Shown here piece by piece: positions 26,529 through 35,452 of a stretch of DNA of 64,000 nucleotides. This DNA is from Tepidanaerobacter acetatoxydans Re1 (GTDB taxonomy: Bacteria; Bacillota; Thermosediminibacteria; Thermosediminibacterales; Tepidanaerobacteraceae). The position numbers were made by a program, and so were the translations under genes. Below the pieces are notes generated by a model. The model saw nothing but the letters and a program-made list of their open reading frames with translations, had not been told where the DNA came from and did not search any database. Positions within the stretch are counted from its first letter, which is position 1; every line of letters starts with the position of its first letter. Location of the stretch: contig NC_019954.2 of assembly GCF_000328765.2 (NCBI RefSeq), positions 1,656,516 through 1,720,515 of the forward strand, in the 5' to 3' direction.

Positions 26529-27547
26529 ATGCAAAAAATTGTACCAATAAAATGTCCAAATGCGACAATAAAGATTCTTTTTACCGCTACGGCAAAGATA
26601 AGGATGGCTATCAAAAGTATCTTTGCCGAAGGTGCAATCACCAATTTGTCCCTGATAGACCGGCATCTAAAAGTGCGTCAGGATATCCTCGCTGTCCTGT
26701 TTGCGGTAAAGCAACCTTTCTTCATCATGATTACGAATACTACTCTAATTACAGGTGCTGTGATAAGAAATGCAACCATTCTATGTTTGTTCCTAAGGTG
26801 GGCAATATACCGCCTTCATCTATGTCTAAGCTTACAGGCAAGAGTGATTTTAAAGGCATGCGTTACCCGGTACATATTATTAGCGCTTTATCTATGTTCT
26901 ACCTTGGCAAGGATTCTTTTAGAAATATTGCTTTAATACTTAAGGTAGCCTATAATGTCAAGGTTTCTCATACTACCATCAGCAATTGGTGTAAGAAATT
27001 TGCACCGCTTTTTCATAACCTGTCTTTAGAGCTTATGCCTATGTTAGATTTTAATTCAGGCAAGTGGCATGCTGACGAAACGGTTGTAAAAATCAATGGC
27101 CAAAAATATTATGTCTGGTTTATCGTAGATTCAAACTCGCTTTGTCTTAGGTTTTCATTTATCGCCTTATAGGGATTCTTGCCAAGCTTTTACTTTCTCA
27201 ATTCCGTTAAAGATCTGGGTAGCACCGATGCCATAGAGCGTCGTATAGCGCTCACAAGATACCGGTTAAATCTGTACTGGGCAGTTCTGTTAAACATATT
27301 CGAGTTGAAAGATTTAAGGATGAGATTTCCAATAATCTAATAGAATCTTTTCATCATCAATTTAAAGCTTGGTACAAGACTAAGCAAGGTTTTAACTCTT
27401 TTGAGTCAGCAAATAATCCAATCAGCATGTTTGTATTTTTCTACAACTTGGTAAGGCCTCATTCATCTTCGCGGCTTAACTCCAGCTCAAGTTGCTGGGT
27501 TTAATCCAAGTAAGACAGAAAAGAAAAAGTATCTTCTTGTAGCATAA
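26529..27547 (+). pseudogene. Decayed IS6/IS240-like transposase with N-terminal zinc ribbon
   Basis: Coding pieces in different frames line up as one transposase. The first is MQKIVPIKCP, then after a one-base loss KCDNKDSFYRYGKDK. This is followed by the zinc ribbon (CRRCNHQF; CPVCGK; CCDKKC) and the catalytic start KWHADETVVKINGQKYYVWFIVDSNS. The frame breaks again near 27140, near 27190 and near 27465. Between those breaks come NSVKDLGSTDAI and NLIESFHHQFKAWYKTKQGF with the last catalytic residue, and after the last break GLTPAQVAGFNPSKTEKKKYLLVA. At least four frameshifts make it non-functional. An inverted repeat (about 26457-26470 with 26516-26528) precedes it, and a hairpin at about 27594-27647 follows. 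Confidence 0.85.
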
Positions 27548-27695
27548 GTTTTGCTTTTGCTTTGCCTAAATATTTTTCAAATGTACGTTTTTGAGATTGT
27601 CAAGGGCGCACTTTAGTGCGTTCATTTTACCCTTTGCAATCTTGCAGCGAACTTTTACAATTATTCAGGGTGAAATTTAAAGCAATTCTACAATG

Positions 27696-27854
27696 TTAAT
27701 GGTAAAACTCATTTACTAGCCATGACGCCACCATTTGTCTTACTACTTCTGCACATTCCTTCATATTTGAACTTTTGGAATAAACATACTTAGCATTTTT
27801 ATCTGGTAAAAGAAATATTTGACATAGTATTAATTCTAATAGTGCTGTAAAATA
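27696..27854 (-). other. Unidentified open fragment, probably the 3' end of a lost gene
   Basis: A 52-codon minus-strand frame with no start or ribosome binding site that ends at TAA 27696. It reads naturally (…LLPDKNAKYVYSK…MKECAEVVRQMVASW…), unlike the surrounding AT-rich spacer. I do not recognise it. It lies between the EIIB stub and the decayed insertion sequence. Confidence 0.35.
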
Positions 27855-27957
27855 TCATTGTCTAACCAACTATTATAATAAACTTAATTTAAAACTATTG
27901 AATTTTATCGATTCGATGTATATAAGACTACCTCCTTCCTCCGTCTTACATTTAATA

Positions 27958-27972
27958 TTGTGTTTTTTTCAC
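27958..27972 (-). pseudogene. Stub of EIIB copy 2 (first codons only)
   Basis: Behind the sigma-54 promoter and AGGAAGGTG-type ribosome binding site of the second module, GTG AAA AAA ACA corresponds to ATG AAA AAA ATA at the start of EIIB copy 1. It then runs into TAA. The shared sequence ends here, so EIIB of this module was deleted, leaving only its start. Confidence 0.6.
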
Positions 27973-28012
27973 CTTCCTCATTTTAAAATAATGTGTTTTA
28001 CTTGTTATATAA

Positions 28013-28028
28013 TGCAACTATTGTGCCA
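28013..28028 (-). promoter_or_regulatory. Sigma-54 promoter at the EIIA copy 2 3' end
   Basis: TGGCACAATAGTTGCA on the minus strand, with GG and GC 10 nt apart. Like its copy at 19719 it overlaps the EIIA stop codon and is flanked by GTGTTTT and AAAACAC with a 28-nt interval. Its former target, EIIB copy 2, is now a stub. Confidence 0.88.
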
Positions 28029-28347
28029 AAACACGTTCAAGTTTTAACTGCCTTTCATACATATCAATAAACTCCTGTGCTAAATCTTTTACGGTCAGTG
28101 CATTCATAAGGTGGTCTTGAGCGTGTACCATGAGAAGTGTAACCTCTCTTGCATTTCCGCCTGCTTCATCCTGAATGAGTCTTGTTTGAACATCATGAGC
28201 TTTGTCTAGTTCTTCCGCTGCCATATCAATTTCTCTTCTTGCTTCCTCAATATTGCCAGATTTTGCAAGCTGAATAGCGGTCATGGCATGTGACCTGGCA
28301 TTGCCTCCATTTACTATAATTTTCATTACAATTTCTTCATATTCCAT
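28018..28347 (-). CDS. PTS EIIA, lactose/cellobiose family (copy 2)
   Basis: 109 residues, six substitutions from copy 1, with the active-site segment LLMVHAQDHLMNA. ATG 28347 is behind AAAGGA at 8 nt; the longer frame to 28434 runs through the promoter. It follows the activator gene and its terminator and is driven by the sigma-54 promoter at 28411-28426. It presumably works with the EIIB of the other module. Confidence 0.95.
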   Translation of the reverse strand: MEYEEIVMKIIVNGGNARSHAMTAIQLAKSGNIEEARREIDMAAEELDKAHDVQTRLIQDEAGGNAREVTLLMVHAQDHLMNALTVKDLAQEFIDMYERQLKLERVLAQ

Positions 28348-28410
28348 TTGCAACGTCCTTTCTTGTATTGAGTATGCAATGTGTTTTAAATTAATATACT
28401 GAATATATAA

Positions 28411-28426
28411 CGCAAATATCGTGCCA
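28411..28426 (-). promoter_or_regulatory. Sigma-54 promoter of EIIA copy 2
   Basis: TGGCACGATATTTGCG on the minus strand, with GG and GC 10 nt apart; matches the -24/-12 consensus. GTGTTTT precedes it and AAAACACATT follows after 38 nt, ten more than at the other class of sites. Confidence 0.9.
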
Positions 28427-28439
28427 AAACACATTGCAT

Positions 28440-28461
28440 AAAAAAAACGGCTATCGGCCGT
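28440..28461 (-). terminator. Terminator of the activator gene
   Basis: On the minus strand ACGGC-CGATA-GCCGT is followed by seven to eight T residues, directly after the activator stop codon. It insulates the sigma-54 promoter 15 bp further on from readthrough. Confidence 0.85.
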
Positions 28462-28462
28462 A

Positions 28463-31162
28463 TCAATTTAAGGTATTACTTAATATTGTTTTGTAGTTGA
28501 AAAATGTCATGATATAACATATTTCATCATCCAAAATACTTATGTCATATTTCGTATTTAAACTCTCACAAGATTTTTTAACTATATAATAAAGTTCATA
28601 ATTTTGCAAAATATATTCTTCTCTGTTAAAAAATTCATCAACAGAATCACCGCCTCTTAATTTGTCTATCATGCAAGCTATATGCAAGGCTATCCCAATC
28701 AAAGCATTTGAATCAACTTTCATATTCAATTCATTTTCAATAGAACTGATAAACTTTCTTATATCTTTTAAAGCCTCTTTACTGTTAATATTTTTTAGTT
28801 GATTGCTTAAAGTGTCTCCCATCTTTAAGTAGGTATTTTCAACATCTATAAGTTTCTGTATGGATTTTATGGCCTCCAGGCTTAACACTTCATGCAGTCC
28901 ATACTGAGGTATGCTTGTATCTATTTTAAATGAGCTTACTATGCATAAAACTTTGTTTTCTTTCTCAATATTCCTTAGCTTTGAATAAACATTTTCTGCT
29001 CCTACAAGATTTATAGGAACTATTTCGAAGATATTATCATCATAATCAAGATGCTGCTCCAGGATATTTTTTATTGCAACCGCACTGCCTTCTCCCGTTG
29101 TACATATGGTTGCAATCAACATTTTACCTCTAACCTGGCTGCTCATATCTTCGGACTGCCGATCAGATTCTATGAATGCATTGACTTTTAACGTTTCGTC
29201 ATATACTTCATCTAGAGAATTACCCATCATTGCTTTTCTTGTAGCCTCTATGACATGCAATGTACTCACAAGAGGAATCGTTTTAGTCCGTATTCCAAAT
29301 TCTTTTTCAATTTCTTCCCCAAAAGTTGCAAGAGAACCCATGTCCACTAAAAATAAAATATCTGATTTTAGATTAGTATTTTTGAGATATGTTTTCAGCC
29401 GTGAAATTACTTGCTGTGGTTTCTCATCTAACGGAGCATTAATGCCTATTGCATATTTTGTTCCTAAAAGGCTATTGGCAGTTTCTGCCATGGAAGTAGC
29501 TGTTGCATTACCATGCGCAATAACGATTACTTTTACATTTTCATTTTCCTGATCTTTTACTTCTTTGCCATCATAAACAAAAAGCATTGTAAGGAAGCCC
29601 GCTTCATCGATAGGCATAGATATATCCAATGTTCGTTCAATGATTTTCAGACAATCAAGCGCTATATTAAACTCTTTGCTGTGTTCAGTCCTTATCTTAT
29701 TTAGCTGTGGATTTATGATTTTTCTATTTCGTTTAATTCGCTCTACTGCATTATATATATGGAGTGCCATACCGCAATAAAGTTCTTTGCTTGATTCTTT
29801 TTTCATCTGCTTTTCAGCAAATTTTATAATCTCTTCTACTGTTTTGATAATTTCAACGCCAACTATATTTTCGATATCAGAAACATCGATCATCTTATTG
29901 ACTTTATAGAAATACTTCTTAAAGTAATCTCTTATGTCTTTCTCCATTTCCCTATCGAGTTCTTTACCCGTAAGACCTTTGCTTTTAAGCTCACGCATTT
30001 TCAAATCTATTATTTCGTAGATATTATCTTTGCTTTCGTCTCCCTCTAGCAAGATACTTTCTTCATTTTTATCAAACACATAATATCTTTTGTTTATCTC
30101 TAAAAACTTATTCCAAAGCTGTCGGTGTTCTGTTTCCATATAAAGTCCGTTTCTTATGTGCTGTGGCAAATCGATACTGCTTATCTTGATTTCTTCTTTT
30201 TTATTTAAAATAAAATCTGCATAGGCTTTTGCACATGCAAGCTGAATATCTGTTTTTAATTGGCCGATATTGTTCGGGCAATTATAGCTTAGAAAAGCCT
30301 TCATTGAATTTACAGAAACAATAATCTGCCTGCTAAGTTTACTTGATTCTTCTCTTATAAAATGACAAATAAGGTTGAATCTCTCCTCCATACTTCTCTC
30401 TTTAAGATTTGGCAGGCGTATGATCATTGGGATTCTTCTCATAAACGTGTTAAGAAGAATAGAATTTGGATTCTCAGTAGTAGCGGAAATTATCAATGCA
30501 TTTGATTTTCTATCAATGTCTGACTCACCAAGTCTCCTAAATGTTCCTTTATCCATAAGTGTAAACAACATTTCCTGGCCTTCTGGCGGAAGTCTGTGAA
30601 TCTCGTCAAGAAAAAATATTCCTCCGTCAGCCTTTTCTATAAGTCCAGCTTTATCACAATCCGCTCCTGTGTAAGCACCTTTTTGACAGCCGAATAACTG
30701 ACTCACAAGAAGCTGAGGATTATTGGCATAATCTGCGCAGTTAAAGACTATAAAAGGAGAATCTTCACTCATTCTTCCTATTTCGATCGCATACCCATGT
30801 ATTAACTCTGCAAACATAGACTTTCCGACGCCGGTTTCCCCTAAGATTAACATGTGCATTCCGTGGGGAGGATACAATATAGCTGCTTTGGCTTGCTCTA
30901 CTGCGGAAAATAGACTTGGATTTTTCTCTAAAAATTTATCAAGAGATGGCTTCTTGTCGTCCTCTGAAATATCCTCAACAAGTTTAAAAAGAACCGGTTT
31001 TTTACCGACTTTTACCGCTTTTCCTTCCTTGCAAAGTTTATTTAAATCATTGCTAGCATTAGCTCTGCTCAGTCCAAGCGAGTCGGCTATCTCTGAAGCA
31101 CTTACGCCTGTCCTTTTATCCAGTTCTTTTAACTTCTGATAGACAGCATCAATTCGTTTCAA
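28463..31162 (-). CDS. LevR/CelR-family sigma-54-dependent activator with PTS regulation domains
   Basis: An 899-residue activator, in order: an N-terminal HTH (about 1-60, VSASEIADSLGLSRANASNDL); and an AAA+ domain (about 90-330) with Walker A GETGVGKS at 108-115, the sigma-54 contact loop as GAYTGA, and Walker B GGIFFLDEIHRLP. PRD1 follows at about 430-545, then an EIIA-Man-like domain starting VIVIAHGNATATSMAE, an EIIB-like stretch, and PRD2 at the C-terminus with IGIALHIACMIDKLRGG. Phosphorylation of PRDs by EIIB or HPr tunes such proteins. TTG 31162 follows GGGGTGG. Five sigma-54 promoters within 19 kb downstream are its evident targets. The family length is about 900-940. Confidence 0.95.
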   Translation of the reverse strand: MKRIDAVYQKLKELDKRTGVSASEIADSLGLSRANASNDLNKLCKEGKAVKVGKKPVLFKLVEDISEDDKKPSLDKFLEKNPSLFSAVEQAKAAILYPPHGMHMLILGETGVGKSMFAELIHGYAIEIGRMSEDSPFIVFNCADYANNPQLLVSQLFGCQKGAYTGADCDKAGLIEKADGGIFFLDEIHRLPPEGQEMLFTLMDKGTFRRLGESDIDRKSNALIISATTENPNSILLNTFMRRIPMIIRLPNLKERSMEERFNLICHFIREESSKLSRQIIVSVNSMKAFLSYNCPNNIGQLKTDIQLACAKAYADFILNKKEEIKISSIDLPQHIRNGLYMETEHRQLWNKFLEINKRYYVFDKNEESILLEGDESKDNIYEIIDLKMRELKSKGLTGKELDREMEKDIRDYFKKYFYKVNKMIDVSDIENIVGVEIIKTVEEIIKFAEKQMKKESSKELYCGMALHIYNAVERIKRNRKIINPQLNKIRTEHSKEFNIALDCLKIIERTLDISMPIDEAGFLTMLFVYDGKEVKDQENENVKVIVIAHGNATATSMAETANSLLGTKYAIGINAPLDEKPQQVISRLKTYLKNTNLKSDILFLVDMGSLATFGEEIEKEFGIRTKTIPLVSTLHVIEATRKAMMGNSLDEVYDETLKVNAFIESDRQSEDMSSQVRGKMLIATICTTGEGSAVAIKNILEQHLDYDDNIFEIVPINLVGAENVYSKLRNIEKENKVLCIVSSFKIDTSIPQYGLHEVLSLEAIKSIQKLIDVENTYLKMGDTLSNQLKNINSKEALKDIRKFISSIENELNMKVDSNALIGIALHIACMIDKLRGGDSVDEFFNREEYILQNYELYYIVKKSCESLNTKYDISILDDEICYIMTFFNYKTILSNTLN

Positions 31163-31235
31163 AATTACCACCCCAATAACTTCAATATAACAATAACCTA
31201 ACTTAAAATCAAACTATTTGCAGCTATTCTCTTCT

Positions 31236-31273
31236 ATTATACATTAACTAGACTCTAATATAAAATGTGTTTT
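31236..31273 (-). promoter_or_regulatory. Possible sigma-A promoter of the activator gene with a GTGTTTT-type half-site
   Basis: On the minus strand TATAAT (complement of 31236-31241) lies 17 nt from a weak -35 TTTATA. Immediately before it stands AAAACACATT, the same word that follows each sigma-54 promoter in this region. This could allow the same DNA-binding protein to control the activator gene. Confidence 0.4.
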
Positions 31274-31373
31274 GGTGAATATTCTCCGTAATTTGGTTAT
31301 TATACTGACTTTACGGCGATATATTTCATGCTTTGTATTTTATCTAATTAGTATTATTTTACTTTAGGCTTGT

Positions 31374-33371
31374 TTAAACTTTAAATACCTTAATTGATTC
31401 AGCAAGTCTTTTAATAGTATCGTCCAGTTCTTGAATAGATGCAGTTACTTCCTCTATTGATGATGTCTGCTCTTCAGTGGAAGCACTTACTTCTTGCAAT
31501 CCTGCTGCGGATTCCTGTGTTATGGCCGAAATATTTTCAGCGGCACTTAAGACATTTCTCTCTGCATCCTCAAGTTCTAAAATATCTTTATTTAGAGCCT
31601 CAATCTGTACTATTGTTTCATCAGATGATGCTTTAATAGTGTCGAATACACCGACTGTTTCCTCTACGGATAAATTGATTTCTTCCACTAATTCGCCGGC
31701 ACTCGCAATGGTTTCATGAGCTTTTGATATGACTGTTAAGATATCTTTAATGGTTTCTCCTATATCTTTGGTGGCATCTCCTGATTCTTCTGCCAGCTTT
31801 CTTATTTCTTCGGCTACAACAGCAAAACCCCTGCCCGCATCTCCGGCTCTCGCAGCCTCGATAGCCGCATTTAGTGCAAGTAGATTGGTTTGGTCTGCAA
31901 TAGAATTTATTGTTTCTACTATTTTACTAATTGACTCTGATTTCTCTGATATTGCTTCTATACTTTCTTCCACAGCCGTCGAAGCTTTAACATTTTCCTT
32001 GAACTTCTCTTTTATTTGTAAAACTGTGTTAATTCCTGTTTCATTTTTGCGTTTCATATCTTTGGTACTCTCATGTGTTTTTTTATATACTTCTACCATG
32101 TCCTGCAATTTTTCTTCTAAAGTATGTGCTATGTTTACAACTTCTGCTGCTTCCTCTGCCTGTTCAGCGGCACCACCGGCTACTTGCTGTATAGTAGCAG
32201 ATATTTCTTCACTTGCCGCAGCCACTTGTTGGGCCGAAGAAGCTATCATCTGGGATATATTCTCCGAGTTTAATATAACATCTTTTATATTGTTCATAAA
32301 GGACCTGAGTCTTTCAATCATCGTTTGATAGACTCTCATTATATCGCCTATTTCATCTTTTCTTTTAATATTCTTCACATCAATATCCTTAGTTAAATTC
32401 AAGTTTCCTATATCCTCGGCAATCATTGCAAGTTCCTTTATCGGTTTTGAAGTTGAATTGGCTATATATATGGATATAAATAATGCTAACGTAATTATCA
32501 CTATAGAAATTATAAGGGTTAATTTGGCCACATTGTTTACTGTTTTTAAAGTTTCTTTAGCAGATATTGCCAATCCGACCTTCCAACCCGATTCTTCCAT
32601 ATCATCAAAATAAAAAAGTCGATTAATACCATCAAAATCAGTAACTTCCCTGCTTTCTAATACTGGTTTATCTTGTGCCAGTATGTTGGCTAATTTCCCG
32701 TCTATAATATTACCTATATTATTAAAACCCTCGGCAGACGGATTATATTCTTTATTAGCGTGGGTTAAAATATTACCATTATTATCCGCTAAAAATGCAT
32801 AAGAGTCTTCTCCTACTTTAACTTTGGAAATTACATCAATTAAATAATCGATATATATATCTGAAGCTAATACCCCCAGAAAAGCACCGTCTTTTTTTAA
32901 GGGCATTGACATAGTAATAACAATATCTCCTGTTCTGGCATCTACATATGCATCAGATATACAAAGCTCATCTTCACTAACTGCCGCTTTATACCATCCT
33001 CTTTCAGTGGGTACAAAATCATCTCCCGGGATCCAACCTGAGCCATCTATAAATGTTCCATCATTTAAGCATATGTAATATGTGTTTCCGTCATTTTCTT
33101 GCATCCGTCTCTCTAAATAATCGTGTACATAGTCATAATCATAATTACTATTATAAATCAAACTGCTGGCTATCTCTTTTAGAGATGTTTTTTGAATAGC
33201 CATCCATTCGTCAAGTCCTTTAGCTGTAATAGCTGCAATGCCTTGAATTTTGTCGTTTGTTTCTTGCTTTAATCCCTTTATTGACAGATTATAGTTTACC
33301 AATGTCACTGACAATATTGCACAAACACAAATAGCAACCATTGCTGTAGCAATTTTATCTCTTATTTTCAA
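31374..33371 (-). CDS. Methyl-accepting chemotaxis protein (dCACHE sensor)
   Basis: A 665-residue chemoreceptor. A membrane helix near residues 8-30 and another near 280-300 (IISIVIITLALFISIYIA) enclose a ~250-residue extracellular sensor with the CACHE look (RGWYKAAV, DAYVDARTGDIVITMSMPLKKDG). A HAMP domain follows, and then the long signalling coil with the conserved tip QTNLLALNAAIEAARAG and GRGFAVVAEEIRKLAEES. I start at TTG 33371, which has GGAGG at 7 nt; the ATG at 33413 lies ahead of that site. It transmits to CheA/CheW, which are not in the window. The ligand is unknown; it lies next to the PTS regulator but has no sigma-54 promoter. Confidence 0.93.
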   Translation of the reverse strand: MKIRDKIATAMVAICVCAILSVTLVNYNLSIKGLKQETNDKIQGIAAITAKGLDEWMAIQKTSLKEIASSLIYNSNYDYDYVHDYLERRMQENDGNTYYICLNDGTFIDGSGWIPGDDFVPTERGWYKAAVSEDELCISDAYVDARTGDIVITMSMPLKKDGAFLGVLASDIYIDYLIDVISKVKVGEDSYAFLADNNGNILTHANKEYNPSAEGFNNIGNIIDGKLANILAQDKPVLESREVTDFDGINRLFYFDDMEESGWKVGLAISAKETLKTVNNVAKLTLIISIVIITLALFISIYIANSTSKPIKELAMIAEDIGNLNLTKDIDVKNIKRKDEIGDIMRVYQTMIERLRSFMNNIKDVILNSENISQMIASSAQQVAAASEEISATIQQVAGGAAEQAEEAAEVVNIAHTLEEKLQDMVEVYKKTHESTKDMKRKNETGINTVLQIKEKFKENVKASTAVEESIEAISEKSESISKIVETINSIADQTNLLALNAAIEAARAGDAGRGFAVVAEEIRKLAEESGDATKDIGETIKDILTVISKAHETIASAGELVEEINLSVEETVGVFDTIKASSDETIVQIEALNKDILELEDAERNVLSAAENISAITQESAAGLQEVSASTEEQTSSIEEVTASIQELDDTIKRLAESIKVFKV

Positions 33372-33607
33372 TCTTGACCCTCCTTTTAAATTTTTATTAA
33401 GTAATAGTTTCATTATGTGATATTTGTCGAAGGATGATATATATTAAATTCGACAAATTATTTAATATATTATTGAAATCTTATATTTTATTAAATATAT
33501 AGTCAAGCCAATCTCTTTCGGTTTTTTTGCTTTTATGCTGTCAGAATTTATTTTACTATGAATTAAAATAAATAAACCGGCAAAAAATACTATCATGAGG
33601 CGATGAT

Positions 33608-34531
33608 ATGAAAACAGCAAAGTTTATACCTTTTGTCATAGCCATACTTATTTTTCCAATCTGTATAAATGCAGCTCCTTTTTGCTCATGTGGCAACAGC
33701 CGATACTTAAAGTTACAGAATCCACCTATGTATGGCCACGATGTAAGGGAAATACAAACTCAATTAAAAAATATGGGGTACTATAATGACCCCATAAGCG
33801 GCGTGTACGATAATATTACTTCAAAAGCCGTTAAAGCCTTTCAGCAAGATATGGGCTTAGAAGTCGATGGCATTTTAGGTTCAAGGACACTTGATAAAAT
33901 TGCCGAGCTATTTGAACAACCTGTCGCACATCTGGAACCGGAAAAACCTAAAGGTGAAGTTAGTCTGGTTATATTTACTTTAGAACGGCAGCTCATTGTT
34001 TTAGATGACGGCAAACCTTTTAAACAATTCCCAGTAGCAGTAGGAAAATTTAACACACCGACACCTATAGGCATCTTTACCATAACTCAAAAAGATATTT
34101 GGAGCGGAGAGTTTGGTTCGCGTTGGATGAGGTTAAGCGTTCCTTGGGGAATATACGGAATACATGGTACTAATAAGCCTTGGAGCATAGGCACTTTTGA
34201 ATCCAGCGGTTGTATCCGAATGTATAATACGCATGTTGAACAGGTCTACGAATGGGTCAAAATCGGTACAAAAGTATTTATGGTCGGGGGTGTAGATGGA
34301 CCCTTTACCTTCGGTTTAAATACTTTATCGCAGGGCTCTAGGGGTTCTGATGTGCTGGAAGTGCAAAAGCGTCTTGCCGGTTATGGCTTTTATAACGGTG
34401 ATTATGACGGAATCTATGAACATGAAACCCAAAAAGCCGTTCTGGCCTTTCAAAAAGCTAAAGGGCTTTACCCGTCCGGAAAGGTGGACGCAGCCACCTA
34501 TAAAGAGCTGGGAATATTACTATTTGAATAA
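33608..34531 (+). CDS. L,D-transpeptidase (YkuD) with two peptidoglycan-binding domains
   Basis: A 307-residue secreted cell-wall enzyme. A signal peptide (about 1-22) is followed by a PG_binding_1 repeat (about 45-95, REIQTQLKNMGYYNDPISGVYD), a YkuD catalytic domain (about 112-230) and a second PG_binding_1 repeat (about 245-305, EVQKRLAGYGFYNGDYDGIYE). The catalytic pattern is IYGIHGTNKPWSIG and SSGCIRM, whose His and Cys are the active residues. Such enzymes form 3-3 crosslinks or attach proteins to peptidoglycan. Having binding repeats on both sides of the catalytic domain is less common than one. It stands alone on the plus strand. Confidence 0.93.
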   Translation: MKTAKFIPFVIAILIFPICINAAPFCSCGNSRYLKLQNPPMYGHDVREIQTQLKNMGYYNDPISGVYDNITSKAVKAFQQDMGLEVDGILGSRTLDKIAELFEQPVAHLEPEKPKGEVSLVIFTLERQLIVLDDGKPFKQFPVAVGKFNTPTPIGIFTITQKDIWSGEFGSRWMRLSVPWGIYGIHGTNKPWSIGTFESSGCIRMYNTHVEQVYEWVKIGTKVFMVGGVDGPFTFGLNTLSQGSRGSDVLEVQKRLAGYGFYNGDYDGIYEHETQKAVLAFQKAKGLYPSGKVDAATYKELGILLFE

Positions 34532-34534
34532 AAA

Positions 34535-35188
34535 TTATTCTATAACGCTAAAAAGTTCAATCGGTGTTTTTATTATTAAATCAGCACCATTTTCCATTAG
34601 TTCATCTGCATCTCTAAAACCCCAAAGCACTCCAACTGCATACATGCCTGCAGATTTAGCGGTATTCATGTCAATACCACTGTCACCCAAGTATATGAAC
34701 TCTTTAGGAGGAATATCTAAAAGTTTTGCTATTTCCAGAGCTCCCGCCGGGTTGGGCTTTCTTGGAACACCCGGCCGTTCTCCAAATACCGCATCAAAAC
34801 TCCAACGTTCAAGTAGTTTTTTTACAATTAATTGTGTAAATTCATGGGGTTTGTTTGAAAGTACTGCTTTTTTGCAGCCTAAGGTTGTAAGCCTGTCAAG
34901 CAGCTCGGGAATACCTTCATACGGTTTTGTAGTATCAGCCCATCTTTTTTTATATTCCTCTTGCATTAAATTTTGGCAGTGTTTTATAAAAGATTCGTCC
35001 CTCTTATCTAAAGGGAGAGCTCTCAATGCAAGGTTGTACATCCCGCTTCCGACAAACTGCTTATATTTTTCTATTTCATGAATAGGTAACCCCTGACTTT
35101 TAAGCACTTGGTTCATTGAATTTGCCAAATCCTCCAGCGTATCCAGCAAAGTCCCGTCAAGGTCAAAAATAATCGCCTTATATTTCAT
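34535..35188 (-). CDS. HAD-superfamily hydrolase, phosphoglycolate-phosphatase-like
   Basis: A 217-residue enzyme with the HAD motifs in order: IIFDLDGTLLDT (nucleophile Asp), AVLSNKPHEFT (motif II), RKPNPAGALE (motif III Lys), and YLGDSGIDMNTAKSAG (motif IV Asp pair). The four-helix cap suits the Gph/PpaX group, which removes phosphate from phosphoglycolate or pyrophosphate-type substrates. ATG 35188 has AAGGAG at 8 nt and is chosen over GTG 35197. It converges with the transpeptidase gene, with stops only 3 nt apart. Confidence 0.9.
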   Translation of the reverse strand: MKYKAIIFDLDGTLLDTLEDLANSMNQVLKSQGLPIHEIEKYKQFVGSGMYNLALRALPLDKRDESFIKHCQNLMQEEYKKRWADTTKPYEGIPELLDRLTTLGCKKAVLSNKPHEFTQLIVKKLLERWSFDAVFGERPGVPRKPNPAGALEIAKLLDIPPKEFIYLGDSGIDMNTAKSAGMYAVGVLWGFRDADELMENGADLIIKTPIELFSVIE

Positions 35189-35256
35189 ATAAAACACTCC
35201 TTGTTTTAATTGTAATTATTTTTTTATAACTGATTTAATTTATATTTATTTTTTGC

Positions 35257-35286
35257 TTGACTAAAATAATTAAAGTGTGTTATCAT
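35257..35286 (+). promoter_or_regulatory. Sigma-A promoter of the cation efflux gene
   Basis: TTGACT (35257-35262), 18-nt spacer, TATCAT (35281-35286). It would give a ~160-nt leader that contains the hairpin at 35349-35373. Confidence 0.6.
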
Positions 35287-35348
35287 TTTAGTGAGAATGG
35301 ATACTTCAATATGATAAAAACTTTTATTGTAAAAAGTTTCTGGGGCTC

Positions 35349-35373
35349 GTGGGACCAATCCCACAGTTTTTTT
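35349..35373 (+). terminator. Terminator-like hairpin in the leader of the cation efflux gene
   Basis: GTGGGA-CCAA-TCCCAC is followed after two bases by seven T residues. It lies between the promoter and the gene, 80 nt before the start codon. This is the layout of a transcription attenuator, although no known metal riboswitch sequence is recognisable. Confidence 0.6.
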
Positions 35374-35452
35374 ATATCCAAATTACTTTTGTATCAAAAT
35401 TGTTTTTTTAGTCATAGCATAGTAGCATAGCATAGTAACGGAGGCAATAGTT

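Larger units (their letters stand above)
27983..28369 (-). repeat. Duplicated EIIA segment, copy 2
   Basis: Direct repeat of about 19690-20073; see that entry. Similarity fades upstream into the sigma-54 promoter region, where both copies keep the same boxes but have different spacers. Confidence 0.85.
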
